Origin: Salegentibacter salarius
GTDB lineage: Bacteria > Bacteroidota > Bacteroidia > Flavobacteriales > Flavobacteriaceae
Length of the DNA: 64,000 bases
NCBI RefSeq assembly: GCF_900168265.1
Contig: NZ_FVZF01000004.1
Location: forward strand, 108,776 to 172,775
Direction of reading: 5' to 3'
Below the pieces are notes generated by a model. The model had not been told where the DNA came from and did no database searches. It saw only the letters and a program-made list of their open reading frames with translations. The position numbers and the translations under genes are program-made. Below are positions 27,830 to 37,639 of the stretch, in pieces (the first letter of the stretch is position 1; every line of letters begins with the position of its first letter).

Positions 27830-28528
27830 TTGGCTAAACTTTTACTGAAAGACAAACTCGCGGCACAGCGCGTATATTTAATATTGGCCGGGCTTTTTAT
27901 CGCCTCCCTGGTTGTTTCGAACCTAATATTTCAGAAATTCTTTAGCTGGGATTTTTTTGGGCTCTATACGTTTGAAATTTCTGTGGGAATTTTACCATAT
28001 CCGGTTACTTTTTTGATCACCGATATTATTAGCGAGATCTACGGTAAGAAAAAAGCCAACCAGGTAGTAACAACGGGAATTTTTGCATCGTTCTTTTCTT
28101 TGTTGATAATTTACACTGCAGATGCCGTGCCCGCTACCGAATGGTCACCCATAGGCGACGCCTTGTTTACCCAGGTTTTTGGTGCTACCACTATCGCAGT
28201 CTTTGCCTCAATGGTCGCCTATTTACTGGCGCAGTATATAGATATTCAGTTATTCCATTTTTGGAAAAGATTGACCAAAGGAAAACATTTATGGCTACGG
28301 AATAACTTTTCTACCTTTCTGTCACAATTTGTAGATACGTTTTCGGTCTTGTTTTTGCTCTGTAGTTTTAATAAAATTGAATGGGACTTATTTGGCGCAC
28401 TTTTACTTAGCGGATTTTTATTTAAAGTAATCGTGGCCGCCTTAGATACGCCTCTGCTCTACGCTTCGGTTTTTGCTTTTAGAAAGCGATTTAACCTGAA
28501 GCAAGGCGAAGAATTAAAATATGATTAA
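27830..28528 (+). CDS. Queuosine precursor transporter (YhhQ/DUF165)
   Basis: The 232-residue membrane protein belongs to the YhhQ family, which imports queuosine precursors such as preQ0. Six hydrophobic helices are seen, with the family blocks LPYPVTFLITDIISEIYGKKKANQVV (about 62-87) and RNNFSTFLSQFVDTFSVLFLL. The start codon is TTG at 27830, with a TAATTTTG promoter-like box at 27800-27807. It is divergent from the FolK gene. No queuosine biosynthesis gene is in the window. Confidence 0.88.
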   Translation: MAKLLLKDKLAAQRVYLILAGLFIASLVVSNLIFQKFFSWDFFGLYTFEISVGILPYPVTFLITDIISEIYGKKKANQVVTTGIFASFFSLLIIYTADAVPATEWSPIGDALFTQVFGATTIAVFASMVAYLLAQYIDIQLFHFWKRLTKGKHLWLRNNFSTFLSQFVDTFSVLFLLCSFNKIEWDLFGALLLSGFLFKVIVAALDTPLLYASVFAFRKRFNLKQGEELKYD

Positions 28529-28668
28529 TGTAAATAAACCAGCTTAATTGGTTTGAATTAAATAATATAGAAATGAAACCAGCATGCTGCTGGACCCAAA
28601 GATTGGTAATTCACAGGATAAAAATAAAAGCCTGTGTCTAATTCCAGGATTGGGATAAAAATTTTTAA

Positions 28669-31347
28669 GTGATGAAGAAAGTATTTAAAATAATTGGTAT
28701 TGTATTGCTGGTAATTGTAGTAATACTGGTTGCCGCTCCATTTTTGTTTGAATCACAAATAAAAGATTATGTTCGAAAAACCGCTAATGAGAGTGTGGAT
28801 GCACAGGTTGAATTTAGCGACATAAGCCTTAGCTTTTTTAGGAGTTTTCCCCAAGCTACGGTGGTAATTGAGAATTTCAGCGTGATCAATAATGAACCTT
28901 TTAAAGGTGATACGCTTGCCATTGGGGAGGAAGCTCAACTGGAAATGTCTATTAAAGAATTATTTAAAGGCGCCGATGAGCCAAAAATTTTAGACAATAT
29001 TAAAGTCAATAACACTTATCTAAATATTAAGGTAGACTCCATTGGCAATGCCAATTACGATATAGCAGTTGAAGATACCACAGCTACAGCTAAAGATTCG
29101 GTTTCAACCGGATTCAGTTTCGATTTAAAACATTACGAGATTAATAATTCCCGGGTAAAATATTTAGACGAAGGCCAGAAACTGTTACTGGATGTAGAAG
29201 AGCTGCATCACGAAGGAACCGGAGATTTTTCTTTAGCTGAAAGCGAACTGGACACCAAATCTAACGCCCTGGTTTCTCTAGATTACGATGGCACAAATTA
29301 CCTGAACCGAAATAAGGTTTCCCTTGATGCCGTGATCCAGATGGATCTGGAAAATATGCGTTATACATTTCTTGAGAATGAAGCAATGATCAATCAATTA
29401 CCGTTAACTTTTGAAGGATTTGTGCAGGTAAATGAAGATAATAACGAGATAGATCTAAGTTTCCAAACGCCTTCTTCAGACTTTAAAAACTTTCTAGCGG
29501 TAATTCCTGCTACCTATGCAAAAAACATTGAAAATGTAGAAACGAGCGGAGATTTCATTGTTAATGGGAAAATCCAGGGAATTGTAGATGAAACCTATAT
29601 TCCTAAAATGGATATTAAAGTAAGTTCAGATAATGCCTCCTTTAAATATCCAGATCTACCAAAAAGTGTACAGGATATCAACATAGATCTCCAGATATTG
29701 AACGAAACCGGGATATTTGAAGATACTTACCTAACTTTTGATAATGTAACCTTCAGAATAGACCAGGACAGGTTTGCCACCAACGGAAGTATAAAAAACC
29801 TAATGGGAAATATGCTAGTTGATATGGCGCTCCAGGGAACTTTAAACTTAGCGAACCTGGACCAGGCTTATCCGTTAGACCTTGAACAGGATCTAAACGG
29901 AATTTTAACTGCCGATGTTACCACACAATTTGATATGAATTCTATTGAAAAAGAACAATATCAGAATGTAAAAAGTAATGGTACAGCCAGTATTAAGAAT
30001 TTCAGTTATAAATCGCCCGAGATTCCTAACGAGGTAAAGATCGCTAATGCCAGATTGAATTTCAATCAGGGGAATGTTCGTGTTCCTGAATTAAAACTTA
30101 CCACCGGGCAAACCGATATTACGGCTTCGGGAAATATTGAAAACCTGATAGGATTTTTGTTTACCGATCAAAATCTAAAAGGAAGCTTTAATGTAAACTC
30201 CAATGTTTTTGCCATCAACGACTTTATGATCGCTGAAACCGAAACCGGAACTGAAGAAACCACAAGCCAAAGTTCTACGCCAACTACAAGCGAGGCGGTT
30301 AAAATACCTTCATTCCTGGATACTGAACTAGCTTTCAATGTAAACACCGTAATCTATGATAACCTGGAGCTTAAAAACGCCACAGGAACTATTATCTTAA
30401 GAGATGAAACCGCTACTTTACAAAATATCACTACCGATATCTTTGGCGGAAATATCAATTTGGCAGGAAATGTTTCTACAAAAGGAAGCACTCCCACTTT
30501 TGATATGGATTTGGCACTGAATTCTTTAAATATTGCCGAGTCTTTTACCAGTTTAAAAATGCTACAGGCATTAGCACCGGTTGCTAAAGCATTAGAAGGT
30601 AAACTACAAACCAATCTTCAGTTAACAGGAAATCTAAACGAAGATCTTACACCACAGTTATCTACTCTGGCCGGTAATGCTCTTGCAGAAATTCTTACTG
30701 CAGAGGTTAATCCCGAGAAACTACCATTACTTTCAAGTCTTGACCAACAATTGAATTTTATAGACTTAAACGATATTGATCTTGATAAACTAAAAACTCG
30801 TTTAACGTTTAAAGATGGAATGGTCCAAATTGAACCTTTCAACTTTAATGTAAAAGGAGTAGGTGTGCAGGTTTCCGGTAGCCACGGATTTGATATGAAT
30901 ATGGATTACACTTTAAACTTAGATGTACCGGCCAGAATGTTGGGTAGCCAGGTAGGCAGTGCTTTAAGCCAATTAAGCGGTGACGAACTTAAAAATATGA
31001 CGGTAGCATTGCCAATAGGTTTACAGGGAACTTTTCAAAATCCGCAGGTAAATGTAAATATGCAGCAAGCGGTAACTAATCTTACGCAAAGAATAGTTGC
31101 AAAGCAAAAAGAGAATCTTAAAGAACGTGGCCAGGATGCGATTAGAGATATTATTAATAAGCAAACCGGGCGAAACCAACAGCAGGAAACCGATACTACC
31201 GCGGTAGAAGATTCTACGCAAACCCAAACTCCTAAAACCGAAGAAAAACCTAGAAGCCAGGAGGAGCAGGTTAAAGATGCAGCCAAAGATATTCTAGGTG
31301 GTATTTTGGGAAAAAGCAAGAAGAAAAAAGATACTACCAATAATTGA
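28669..31347 (+). CDS. AsmA-family protein
   Basis: This 892-residue protein starts with one membrane helix (residues 7-26, KIIGIVLLVIVVILVAAPFL), then a long beta-rich periplasmic region. The AsmA N-terminal block is SLSFFRSFPQATVVIENFSVIN and the C-terminal AsmA_2 region runs to about 830, ending in a charged Gln/Lys tail. The repeating-groove family is implicated in carrying phospholipids between inner and outer membranes. A Thr/Ser-rich linker sits at about 525-545 (ETGTEETTSQSSTPTTSE). It is followed by a nested-palindrome repeat at 31383. Confidence 0.88.
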   Translation: MMKKVFKIIGIVLLVIVVILVAAPFLFESQIKDYVRKTANESVDAQVEFSDISLSFFRSFPQATVVIENFSVINNEPFKGDTLAIGEEAQLEMSIKELFKGADEPKILDNIKVNNTYLNIKVDSIGNANYDIAVEDTTATAKDSVSTGFSFDLKHYEINNSRVKYLDEGQKLLLDVEELHHEGTGDFSLAESELDTKSNALVSLDYDGTNYLNRNKVSLDAVIQMDLENMRYTFLENEAMINQLPLTFEGFVQVNEDNNEIDLSFQTPSSDFKNFLAVIPATYAKNIENVETSGDFIVNGKIQGIVDETYIPKMDIKVSSDNASFKYPDLPKSVQDINIDLQILNETGIFEDTYLTFDNVTFRIDQDRFATNGSIKNLMGNMLVDMALQGTLNLANLDQAYPLDLEQDLNGILTADVTTQFDMNSIEKEQYQNVKSNGTASIKNFSYKSPEIPNEVKIANARLNFNQGNVRVPELKLTTGQTDITASGNIENLIGFLFTDQNLKGSFNVNSNVFAINDFMIAETETGTEETTSQSSTPTTSEAVKIPSFLDTELAFNVNTVIYDNLELKNATGTIILRDETATLQNITTDIFGGNINLAGNVSTKGSTPTFDMDLALNSLNIAESFTSLKMLQALAPVAKALEGKLQTNLQLTGNLNEDLTPQLSTLAGNALAEILTAEVNPEKLPLLSSLDQQLNFIDLNDIDLDKLKTRLTFKDGMVQIEPFNFNVKGVGVQVSGSHGFDMNMDYTLNLDVPARMLGSQVGSALSQLSGDELKNMTVALPIGLQGTFQNPQVNVNMQQAVTNLTQRIVAKQKENLKERGQDAIRDIINKQTGRNQQQETDTTAVEDSTQTQTPKTEEKPRSQEEQVKDAAKDILGGILGKSKKKKDTTNN

Positions 31348-31382
31348 AGGATTGTAGAGGCTTTCTTAATGAAGTCTAATTT

Positions 31383-31462
31383 CATCAAGCTGAACTTGTT
31401 TCAGCTTCTAACGTGTTTTTAATTATCATCATGTTAGATGCTGAAATAAATTCAGCATGACG
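31383..31462. repeat. Intergenic nested-palindrome repeat, copy B
   Basis: The left arm AAGCTGAACTTGTTTCAGCTT (31387-31407) folds on AAGCTGAA/TTCAGCTT. The right arm GATGCTGAAATAAATTCAGCATGACG (31437-31462) folds on TGCTGAA/TTCAGCA. It lies between the converging AsmA and DUF2797 genes. Confidence 0.8.
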
Positions 31463-31488
31463 TTCTTTCAAAAATTTGAATCAGTTTA

Positions 31489-32283
31489 TTAGCTCACTCC
31501 CAATTCCACCACAAAACCTTCGTGTGCTCGAACGTTAAAAACGGTGCCGTCTTCAAAAATTAAATACTGGCCTTTAATTCCTTTTAAAACTCCTTCGTAG
31601 AATGGATTTTTACCAAGATTAAGGGTTTTTATTTTCTTCGGAAACTCCAAAACAGGAAATTCTATTTCAAGCTCTTTTCTATCGCCCAGGTAATATTCTT
31701 TCGCTTCGTCGGGAATAAACTCTTTAAGCTTATCGCGTTCTTCAGCCAAATTAAGATCCAAAACTTCGTTGGTCAACATTTTTCGCCAATTGGTTTTATC
31801 TGATACGTGATCTTTTAGAGCCACTTCCGTTATTCCTGCCAAATACCGGTTAGGCACCTCAACTATTTCAATAGCTTCGTGCGCTCCCTGGTCTATCCAA
31901 CGTGTAGGAATTTGCGTTTTTCGGGTTACACCAACTTTTACATTACTGGAATTAGCCAAATAAACCACGTGTGGCTGTAATTGTGCCTGTTTTTCAAAAT
32001 CAAGGTTGCGGTCTTCTTCATCTAAATGAGCTTTGCTTAGCTCTGGTTTCATTATCCAATCTCCGGCTTGAGGGATAGATGTAAAACAATCGTAACAATA
32101 GCCCTGACGAAAAATCTTCTTCTCCAGCCCGCAGTTTAAACATTGAAAACGAAGAAAATTAAGGCTTATTTTTTTACCGAGAATTTGATTCATATTTATA
32201 AAATCATCCTCAAAAACCAGGTAATACTGAACTTTATCGGTGATCTCGGTTCTCATTTTCCTAAACACTCCTTCGTATCTCAT
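31489..32283 (-). CDS. DUF2797 domain protein
   Basis: The product is 264 residues from ATG 32281-32283 (MRYEGVFRKM). The longer frame up to 32406 runs into the divergent GH3 promoter and has no family-like sequence. The central part contains four cysteines in a zinc-finger spacing (FQCLNCG...GYCYDCF), then GDWIMKPELSKAHL and VVYLANSSNVKVGVTRKTQIPTRWIDQGA, the block that defines DUF2797. That block resembles a GIY-YIG-like strand arrangement, but no nuclease activity is established. It is probably cytoplasmic. Function unknown. Confidence 0.85.
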   Translation of the reverse strand: MRYEGVFRKMRTEITDKVQYYLVFEDDFINMNQILGKKISLNFLRFQCLNCGLEKKIFRQGYCYDCFTSIPQAGDWIMKPELSKAHLDEEDRNLDFEKQAQLQPHVVYLANSSNVKVGVTRKTQIPTRWIDQGAHEAIEIVEVPNRYLAGITEVALKDHVSDKTNWRKMLTNEVLDLNLAEERDKLKEFIPDEAKEYYLGDRKELEIEFPVLEFPKKIKTLNLGKNPFYEGVLKGIKGQYLIFEDGTVFNVRAHEGFVVELGVS

Positions 32284-32393
32284 CTTTTTTTCCCTATTTT
32301 TAACCGAAGTTGATTTGCAAGCTTCGAAGTTTAAATTATTTTTATCCAGCCAACCAGCTGAAGCATTGTCAGCGCATAAAGATATAAAGAATA

Positions 32394-33908
32394 ATGCCAA
32401 TTCCATTAGTAAACTCCGTGGCCTCGTGGTTCCTTAAGAAGCGAATTCATCAAATGGAGTTGTTTATAAAATACCCTCACGAAGTTCAGCATGAGTTGCT
32501 TAGAAATTTGCTTTCCAAAGCCAAAAACACTGAAATTGGCAAAAAATATAACTTTTCAGAAATTAAAAACCACAGCCAGTTTGCGAGCCGGGTTCCAATC
32601 CAAAAATATGAAGATTACGAAGCTTGTATTGAACGCAGCCGTCAGGGAGAAAACAATATATTTTGGCCAACTCCTATAAAATGGTTCGCAAAATCCAGCG
32701 GAACTACCAGTGCAAAAAGCAAATTTATACCGGTGAGTGAGGACTCCCTGGAAGATTGTCACTATAATGCGGGGAAAGACCTGCTATGTATGTATTTGAA
32801 TAATAATCCGCAATCCCAACTTTTTACAGGAAAGAGCTTAAGGTTGGGCGGAAGTAAGGAAATTTATAAGAATAACGGTACGGCTTACGGAGATCTTTCG
32901 GCGATTTTGATTGCTAATATGCCTTTTTGGGCAGAATTTAGCAGCACGCCAAGTAATGAGGTTTCCCTAATGAACGACTGGGAAGTAAAAATGGAGGCGA
33001 TCGTTAACGAAACCATTAAAGAAAACGTGACCAGCCTGGCCGGTGTGCCCAGTTGGATGCTTGTTCTTCTTAATAATATTTTAGAAACCACAGGAAAAGA
33101 AAATCTATTTGAAGTTTGGCCTCACTTAGAAGTTTATTTTCACGGCGGGGTAAGTTTTGATCCTTACGCACCGCAATATCAAAAGATATTACCCAAGGAA
33201 GATTTCAGGTTTTACGAGATCTATAATGCTTCGGAAGGATTTTTTGCCTGCCAGGACCAAAATGATTCCAAGGAGCTTCTATTGATGCTGGATTACGGAA
33301 TCTACTATGAGTTTATTCCTATGGATAGCTACGGAAGTGAAAATGAAAAAGCAATTCCCCTGGCTGAAGTTGAAACCGGGAAAAATTATGCAGTGGTAAT
33401 CACAACGAACGCGGGGCTTTGGCGCTATAAGATAGGCGATACCGTTAAGTTCACTTCTACCAGCCCTTATCGTATAAAAGTTACGGGGAGAACAAAGCAT
33501 CACATAAACGCATTTGGGGAAGAATTAATTATTGAAAATGCTGAAGAAGCTTTAAAAAAGACTTCTCTGGTAACTAATTGTGAAATTGTAGATTATACCG
33601 CAGCGCCCATTTTTATGGAAGGAAAAGAAAAAGGTGCACACGAATGGATTATAGAATTTAAAAATCCGCCGAAAGATTTTGAAAAATTCAGGTATGAACT
33701 CGATTTGGCTTTACAACAGGTTAATAGCGATTATGAGGCCAAGCGCTATAATAATATGACGCTAAATATGCCGAAAATTCACCAAGCACGAGAAAAACTT
33801 TTCTACGACTGGCTCAAAAAAAATGATAAACTTGGCGGACAACATAAAATACCCAGACTTTCTAACTCCCGGAATTACGTTGAAGAATTATTGGGAATGA
33901 ATTCTTAG
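32394..33908 (+). CDS. GH3 auxin-responsive-promoter family protein
   Basis: This 504-residue protein belongs to the GH3 branch of the adenylate-forming superfamily. Visible blocks: an N-terminal helical part, WFAKSSGTTSAKSKFIPVS (about 101-119; the ATP-binding SSGTTSGKSK-like motif), YFHGGVSFDPY, YNASEGFFACQD, and VITTNAGLWRYKIGDTVKF with TGRTKHHINAFGEEL. Plant GH3 enzymes couple amino acids to hormones such as jasmonate or auxin. The bacterial acyl substrate is unknown; I infer an acyl-amide or acyl-AMP reaction. Its ATG is 110 bp from the divergent DUF2797 gene. Confidence 0.9.
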   Translation: MPIPLVNSVASWFLKKRIHQMELFIKYPHEVQHELLRNLLSKAKNTEIGKKYNFSEIKNHSQFASRVPIQKYEDYEACIERSRQGENNIFWPTPIKWFAKSSGTTSAKSKFIPVSEDSLEDCHYNAGKDLLCMYLNNNPQSQLFTGKSLRLGGSKEIYKNNGTAYGDLSAILIANMPFWAEFSSTPSNEVSLMNDWEVKMEAIVNETIKENVTSLAGVPSWMLVLLNNILETTGKENLFEVWPHLEVYFHGGVSFDPYAPQYQKILPKEDFRFYEIYNASEGFFACQDQNDSKELLLMLDYGIYYEFIPMDSYGSENEKAIPLAEVETGKNYAVVITTNAGLWRYKIGDTVKFTSTSPYRIKVTGRTKHHINAFGEELIIENAEEALKKTSLVTNCEIVDYTAAPIFMEGKEKGAHEWIIEFKNPPKDFEKFRYELDLALQQVNSDYEAKRYNNMTLNMPKIHQAREKLFYDWLKKNDKLGGQHKIPRLSNSRNYVEELLGMNS

Positions 33909-33956
33909 TAAAACATCTTACCTTTTTTAAAATATCCAGATTAAGCGTATTTCACT

Positions 33957-34033
33957 TTAGAAGCTGAAATCCTTTATGTTAGATCCTGAAATAAATTCAG
34001 GATGACGCTTGCTGAAACCAGTTCAGGATGACG
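33957..34033. repeat. Intergenic nested-palindrome repeat, copy C (double right arm)
   Basis: TTAGAAGCTGAAAT is followed by TTAGATCCTGAAATAAATTCAGGATGACG and then a second partial arm, CTGAAACCAGTTCAGGATGACG. The right arm is therefore duplicated and the left one shortened. It lies between the converging GH3 and hemL genes. Confidence 0.75.
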
Positions 34034-34141
34034 TTGAAAAAGTAGACTACTTCGGAGCAAGCTCACGAAGCATTATAATTGGAAAATACAATTTGATTTC
34101 GAGGCAAGTCCCGGAACATTTAATCTCGATTATCGAGTAAA

Positions 34142-34168
34142 CCTCACAGGTTTTGGAAACCTGTGAGG
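34142..34168. terminator. Bidirectional terminator between GH3 and hemL
   Basis: CCTCACAGGTTT (34142-34153) and AAACCTGTGAGG (34157-34168) form a perfect 12-bp stem with a 3-nt loop. It sits 11 bp from the hemL stop codon and serves converging genes. No long U-tract follows on either side, so its strength is uncertain. Confidence 0.55.
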
Positions 34169-34178
34169 CTTATTTGTT

Positions 34179-35468
34179 TTACAATGTTTTCGAAACTTTA
34201 TCTACAGTTTCAATGGTCTTATCTAAATCTTCATAAGAAAGAGCATCACTTATAAACCAGGTTTCATAGGCGCTTGGTGCGATATAAATTCCGTTTTCCA
34301 ACATTCCGTGAAAGAATTTATTGAAAGTACCAAGATTTGCAGATGTTGCCGCAGAAGCAAAATCGGTTACGGGTTCTTTTCCAAAATGTACCGAGATCAT
34401 AGAGCCGACTCTATTTATGGTAAAATCGATATTATTTTGAGTCAGCACTTTTTCCATTCCTTCGTGAAGGTATGCAGTCTTTTTTTCTATGCTTTCAAAG
34501 ATCTCTCTTTTACTATCGAGTTCAGTAAGCATGGCCAAACCTGCAGCCATCGCCAGCGGATTACCACTAAGTGTTCCGGCCTGGTAAACTGGCCCAACCG
34601 GCGCCAGGTAATCCATAATTTCATTCCTGGCTGCAAAAGCACCAACCGGCAGGCCACCACCAATCACTTTTCCAAAGCAAGTAATATCGGCATTCACTCC
34701 CATTCTTTCCTGCACTCCTCCCGGGGCAAGTCTAAATCCGGTCATTACCTCATCAAAAACAAGTAGAATTCCGGTTTCATCACAGATCTTTCTTAATCCT
34801 TCCAGAAAACCTTCAGCAGGTGGAATGCATCCCATATTTCCGGCGACAGGCTCCAGAATAATACAGGAAATCTCATCTTTATTCGCTTCTACCAACTCTT
34901 TTACATTATCAAGATCGTTGTATTTAGCAAGCAAGGTATCTTTTGCCGTTCCTTGTGTAACTCCGGGGCTGTTTGGTGTACCAAAAGTAACCGCACCACT
35001 ACCGGCCTGGATTAGGAAAGAGTCGCTATGCCCGTGATAACACCCGGCAAACTTGATAATCTTTTCTTTTCCGGTAAATCCGCGAGCCAGTCTAACGGCA
35101 CTCATAGTAGCTTCGGTCCCGGAATTCACCATTCTTATCTTATCGATATTCGGCACCATTTTTACCGCCAATTCAGCGATTTTGGTTTCAATCTCGGTTG
35201 GAGTTCCAAAGGAAGTTCCCTTTTTTGCTATATCTATTACCGCATCAATTACCGGTTTATGGGCGTGACCTAAAATTAATGGTCCCCACGAATTTATATA
35301 GTCTATTAATTTATTTCCGTCTTCATCATACAAATAAGGTCCTTCGGCTTTTTTAATAAAAATGGGATCGCCTCCCACTGCTTTAAATGCTCTTACCGGG
35401 GAATTAACTCCGCCGGGAATTACTTTTTGTGCCGAAGCGAACAATTCGCTACTTCTCTTATAGATCAT
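34179..35468 (-). CDS. hemL: Glutamate-1-semialdehyde 2,1-aminomutase
   Basis: The 429-residue PLP enzyme converts glutamate-1-semialdehyde to 5-aminolevulinate in the C5 heme pathway. All landmarks are present: [20 protein letters not shown] at the N-terminus, [29 protein letters not shown]239 in [10 protein letters not shown] and the PLP lysine K267 in [15 protein letters not shown]. It overlaps nothing. The glucosaminidase gene ends 6 bp upstream on the same strand, so co-transcription is likely, though the functions are unrelated. Confidence 0.97.
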   Translation of the reverse strand: MIYKRSSELFASAQKVIPGGVNSPVRAFKAVGGDPIFIKKAEGPYLYDEDGNKLIDYINSWGPLILGHAHKPVIDAVIDIAKKGTSFGTPTEIETKIAELAVKMVPNIDKIRMVNSGTEATMSAVRLARGFTGKEKIIKFAGCYHGHSDSFLIQAGSGAVTFGTPNSPGVTQGTAKDTLLAKYNDLDNVKELVEANKDEISCIILEPVAGNMGCIPPAEGFLEGLRKICDETGILLVFDEVMTGFRLAPGGVQERMGVNADITCFGKVIGGGLPVGAFAARNEIMDYLAPVGPVYQAGTLSGNPLAMAAGLAMLTELDSKREIFESIEKKTAYLHEGMEKVLTQNNIDFTINRVGSMISVHFGKEPVTDFASAATSANLGTFNKFFHGMLENGIYIAPSAYETWFISDALSYEDLDKTIETVDKVSKTL

Positions 35469-35474
35469 ATTATT

Positions 35475-36308
35475 TTATTCTGGAGAGATAATTACCAAGG
35501 TTTGCCCAACGGCTATATTGGTATCTCTTAAATTATTAAATCGCTGTAAATCTTCTACAGTTGTATTGTGCTTTTTGGCAATAGCATATAAAGTATCTCC
35601 CTTTTTAACCCTGTAAGTAACCGATTCCGGCTCTTCGGGAGTGTAAGTGTAACTTGGAGATGGTCTTTTAAGTACATCTGCATCAAATTGATAAAGCTTA
35701 TACCGCTCTATTAAACCAATTAATTTATCTGGGTAACGCCTATCTGTTGCATAACCTGCTTTTCTTAAACCTCTTGCCCATCCTTTATAATCATCTTTAT
35801 CTAAATCAAAAAGCTCGGCATAACGTTTTCTTTCGGTTAGAAAAAGTGAATGGTCCCTATAAGAATAACGAGCATCTTTATATTTTCTAAAACACTCTCC
35901 ACGGGCATCATCATCGTGATAAACCCGGGCTCCCTGCCAGTCGTGACATTTTATTCCAAAGTGATTATTGGCTCGCATAGTAAGATCGCCTTTTCCACCG
36001 CCAGATTCTAATATTCCCTGCGCCAGGGTAACACTTGCTGGTATATCATAGAGTCGCATTTCTTCCATTGCAACCGCGGCAAAATCCCTAATATAATCTT
36101 CTACAGTATAAAGTCTTGGACTTACCGGCGGTAATTTTGGTGTTCCTTCTAAAGGCTTAACCCCTTCAATCTTTCTATTTCCAGAAGATTCAGTAATCAC
36201 TCCTTCTCTTTCTGAATTCTTTTTAGTGGTGATCACTTTTTTCTTGTTTCCGCAGGAAACCGCAAATAATGCGCAGAAAAACAAAATAAAAAACCGGTTA
36301 AATCTCAT
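35475..36308 (-). CDS. Glucosaminidase-domain lipoprotein with LysM
   Basis: The 277-residue protein has a lipoprotein signal (FFCALFAVSC, Cys19), a linker, then an N-acetylglucosaminidase domain at about 68-205. The presumed catalytic Glu is in LAQGILESGGGKGDL, followed by NNHFGIKCHDW and the YRDHSLFL/YATDRRYPDKL blocks of the FlgJ-like family. One C-terminal LysM module (YRVKKGDTLYAIAKKHNTT) binds glycan. It cuts peptidoglycan glycan strands, probably at the outer membrane's inner face. It abuts the PLP deaminase-like gene (1 bp) and hemL (6 bp). Confidence 0.9.
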   Translation of the reverse strand: MRFNRFFILFFCALFAVSCGNKKKVITTKKNSEREGVITESSGNRKIEGVKPLEGTPKLPPVSPRLYTVEDYIRDFAAVAMEEMRLYDIPASVTLAQGILESGGGKGDLTMRANNHFGIKCHDWQGARVYHDDDARGECFRKYKDARYSYRDHSLFLTERKRYAELFDLDKDDYKGWARGLRKAGYATDRRYPDKLIGLIERYKLYQFDADVLKRPSPSYTYTPEEPESVTYRVKKGDTLYAIAKKHNTTVEDLQRFNNLRDTNIAVGQTLVIISPE

Positions 36309-36309
36309 T

Positions 36310-37248
36310 TTAGTAACTGATTAAAGGCAAATTTTTCTTTTTTAAAACGCTGTTCATTCCCGGGATTCCCTGTAAACCTCCTGTATGTATTACCAGGACC
36401 TTACTTCCGGAAGGAAAATATCCGGTTTTTATAAGGTCAAAAATACCAAAAACTAATTTTCCCGTATATACCGGATCTAACTGAATTTGATATTTTTCTT
36501 TGAATTTATTAATAAAATTTATCAAATGCGAATCTACCTTAGCATAACCGGCAAAATGGTAGTTTAGTATTAATTCCCAATTATTCTTAGTGCTGTACTT
36601 TTTAATTTCTTCGGAAAGAAAATCACCTTTTAAAGCCGGAAAACCCAGTATTTGCTGATTTTTGGTTGATGCATTTATCAAGCCCGAAAGTGTTCCTCCT
36701 GTTCCTACCGAAGCAGCTATAAAGTGGAATTCTTTATCTTTCTCGTTTAAAATTTCCTCACAACCTTTTATCGCTAATTGGTTAGTGCCACCTTCGGGCA
36801 CCAAATAAAACTCACTCAATTCTTCATTAAGTTTCTTCTGAAACTCCAATGTTTCTTTATCCCGATAATCTTCCCTGGAAACAAAGCTGAATTGCATTCC
36901 GCAGGAATGAGCAAAATTTAAAGTTCTGTTTTGGGTCAAAGTTTTTTCGAGATTTTGCCCTAATTCTTCTCCCCTAATAATTCCTATAGTTTTTAAGCCC
37001 GAAATTTTTCCAGCCGCTGCAGTAGCAGCAATATGGTTAGAATAAGCGCCGCCAAAAGTTAACAAGGTCTTCTTTTCGTGTTTTTGAGCTTCAAGAATAT
37101 TGTACTTAAGCTTCCGGAATTTATTCCCTGAAACTTCAGGATGCAGCAAATCTTCCCGCTTTAAGTGAAGGGAAATTCCATTGGAGAATTCAGCTATAAA
37201 TTGATTTTCCGAAGAAATTTCAGCATTAAAATTTAAGGGATTCGGCAT
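36310..37248 (-). CDS. ACC deaminase / D-cysteine desulfhydrase family PLP enzyme
   Basis: This 312-residue fold-type II PLP enzyme has K43 in SGNKFRKLKYN as the Schiff-base lysine, TFGGAYSNHIAATAAAG (about 64-80) at the substrate-binding loop, VPEGGTNQLAIKG, and the phosphate-binding ASVGTGGTLSGLI. Family members open 1-aminocyclopropane-1-carboxylate or desulfhydrate D-cysteine; the sequence does not decide between them. It is slightly shorter than the usual 330-340 residues, at the C-terminus. It sits at the head of the minus-strand run continuing through the glucosaminidase and hemL. Confidence 0.85.
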   Translation of the reverse strand: MPNPLNFNAEISSENQFIAEFSNGISLHLKREDLLHPEVSGNKFRKLKYNILEAQKHEKKTLLTFGGAYSNHIAATAAAGKISGLKTIGIIRGEELGQNLEKTLTQNRTLNFAHSCGMQFSFVSREDYRDKETLEFQKKLNEELSEFYLVPEGGTNQLAIKGCEEILNEKDKEFHFIAASVGTGGTLSGLINASTKNQQILGFPALKGDFLSEEIKKYSTKNNWELILNYHFAGYAKVDSHLINFINKFKEKYQIQLDPVYTGKLVFGIFDLIKTGYFPSGSKVLVIHTGGLQGIPGMNSVLKKKNLPLISY

Positions 37249-37280
37249 AGAGCAAAGGTCTTAATTATGTGATTAACCAC

Positions 37281-37607
37281 CTATATAAATTGCAAAAATG
37301 CCCAGAATTTACGCTCCTTTATATAATTCTCTTTCATTTCCTGGGTGTAAGCTTCCCGCTCAAAACTAATATTTTTATAAGCTAAAAAACGATCCTTATA
37401 CTGAATTAAGCGCAGCAGATATTCTAACAAATACCAGATATAAAAAGGGAGAATAAGCATTTCTATTTGTTGCCTAAGATGAATCTTTTCGTGATTTATA
37501 AAAGTTTCATCTTTCTTAAGTTTCGGGTTTTTTAAAATCACAAAAGGCCATAAACTCACACCTTTAAAAGATTTCCCCAGGAGATATTTGTTAACGATTA
37601 GAATCAC
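37281..37607 (-). CDS. Small HExxH-containing protein
   Basis: The 108-residue product begins with a conserved WPFVILKNPKLKKDETFINHEKIHLRQQIE pattern, read here as two parts: LWPFVILKNPKLKKDE (20-35) and INHEKIHLRQQIE (38-50). HEKIH matches HExxH, the zinc-binding site of gluzincin-type peptidases such as M48/M56. A downstream Glu (FEREAYTQE, about 84-92) could be the third ligand. A hydrophobic stretch ILPFYIWYLLEYLL lies between them. Proteins of this kind are annotated hypothetical in Bacteroidota; peptidase activity is inference. Confidence 0.7.
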   Translation of the reverse strand: MILIVNKYLLGKSFKGVSLWPFVILKNPKLKKDETFINHEKIHLRQQIEMLILPFYIWYLLEYLLRLIQYKDRFLAYKNISFEREAYTQEMKENYIKERKFWAFLQFI

Positions 37608-37639
37608 GTGTGGAAGTTAAGAAATTGTATTTTTGCCCT

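Noticed and set aside
32284..32406. N-terminal 41-residue extension of the DUF2797 protein
   Set aside because: The extension covers the promoter space and the start of the divergent GH3 gene and has no match to the family pattern.
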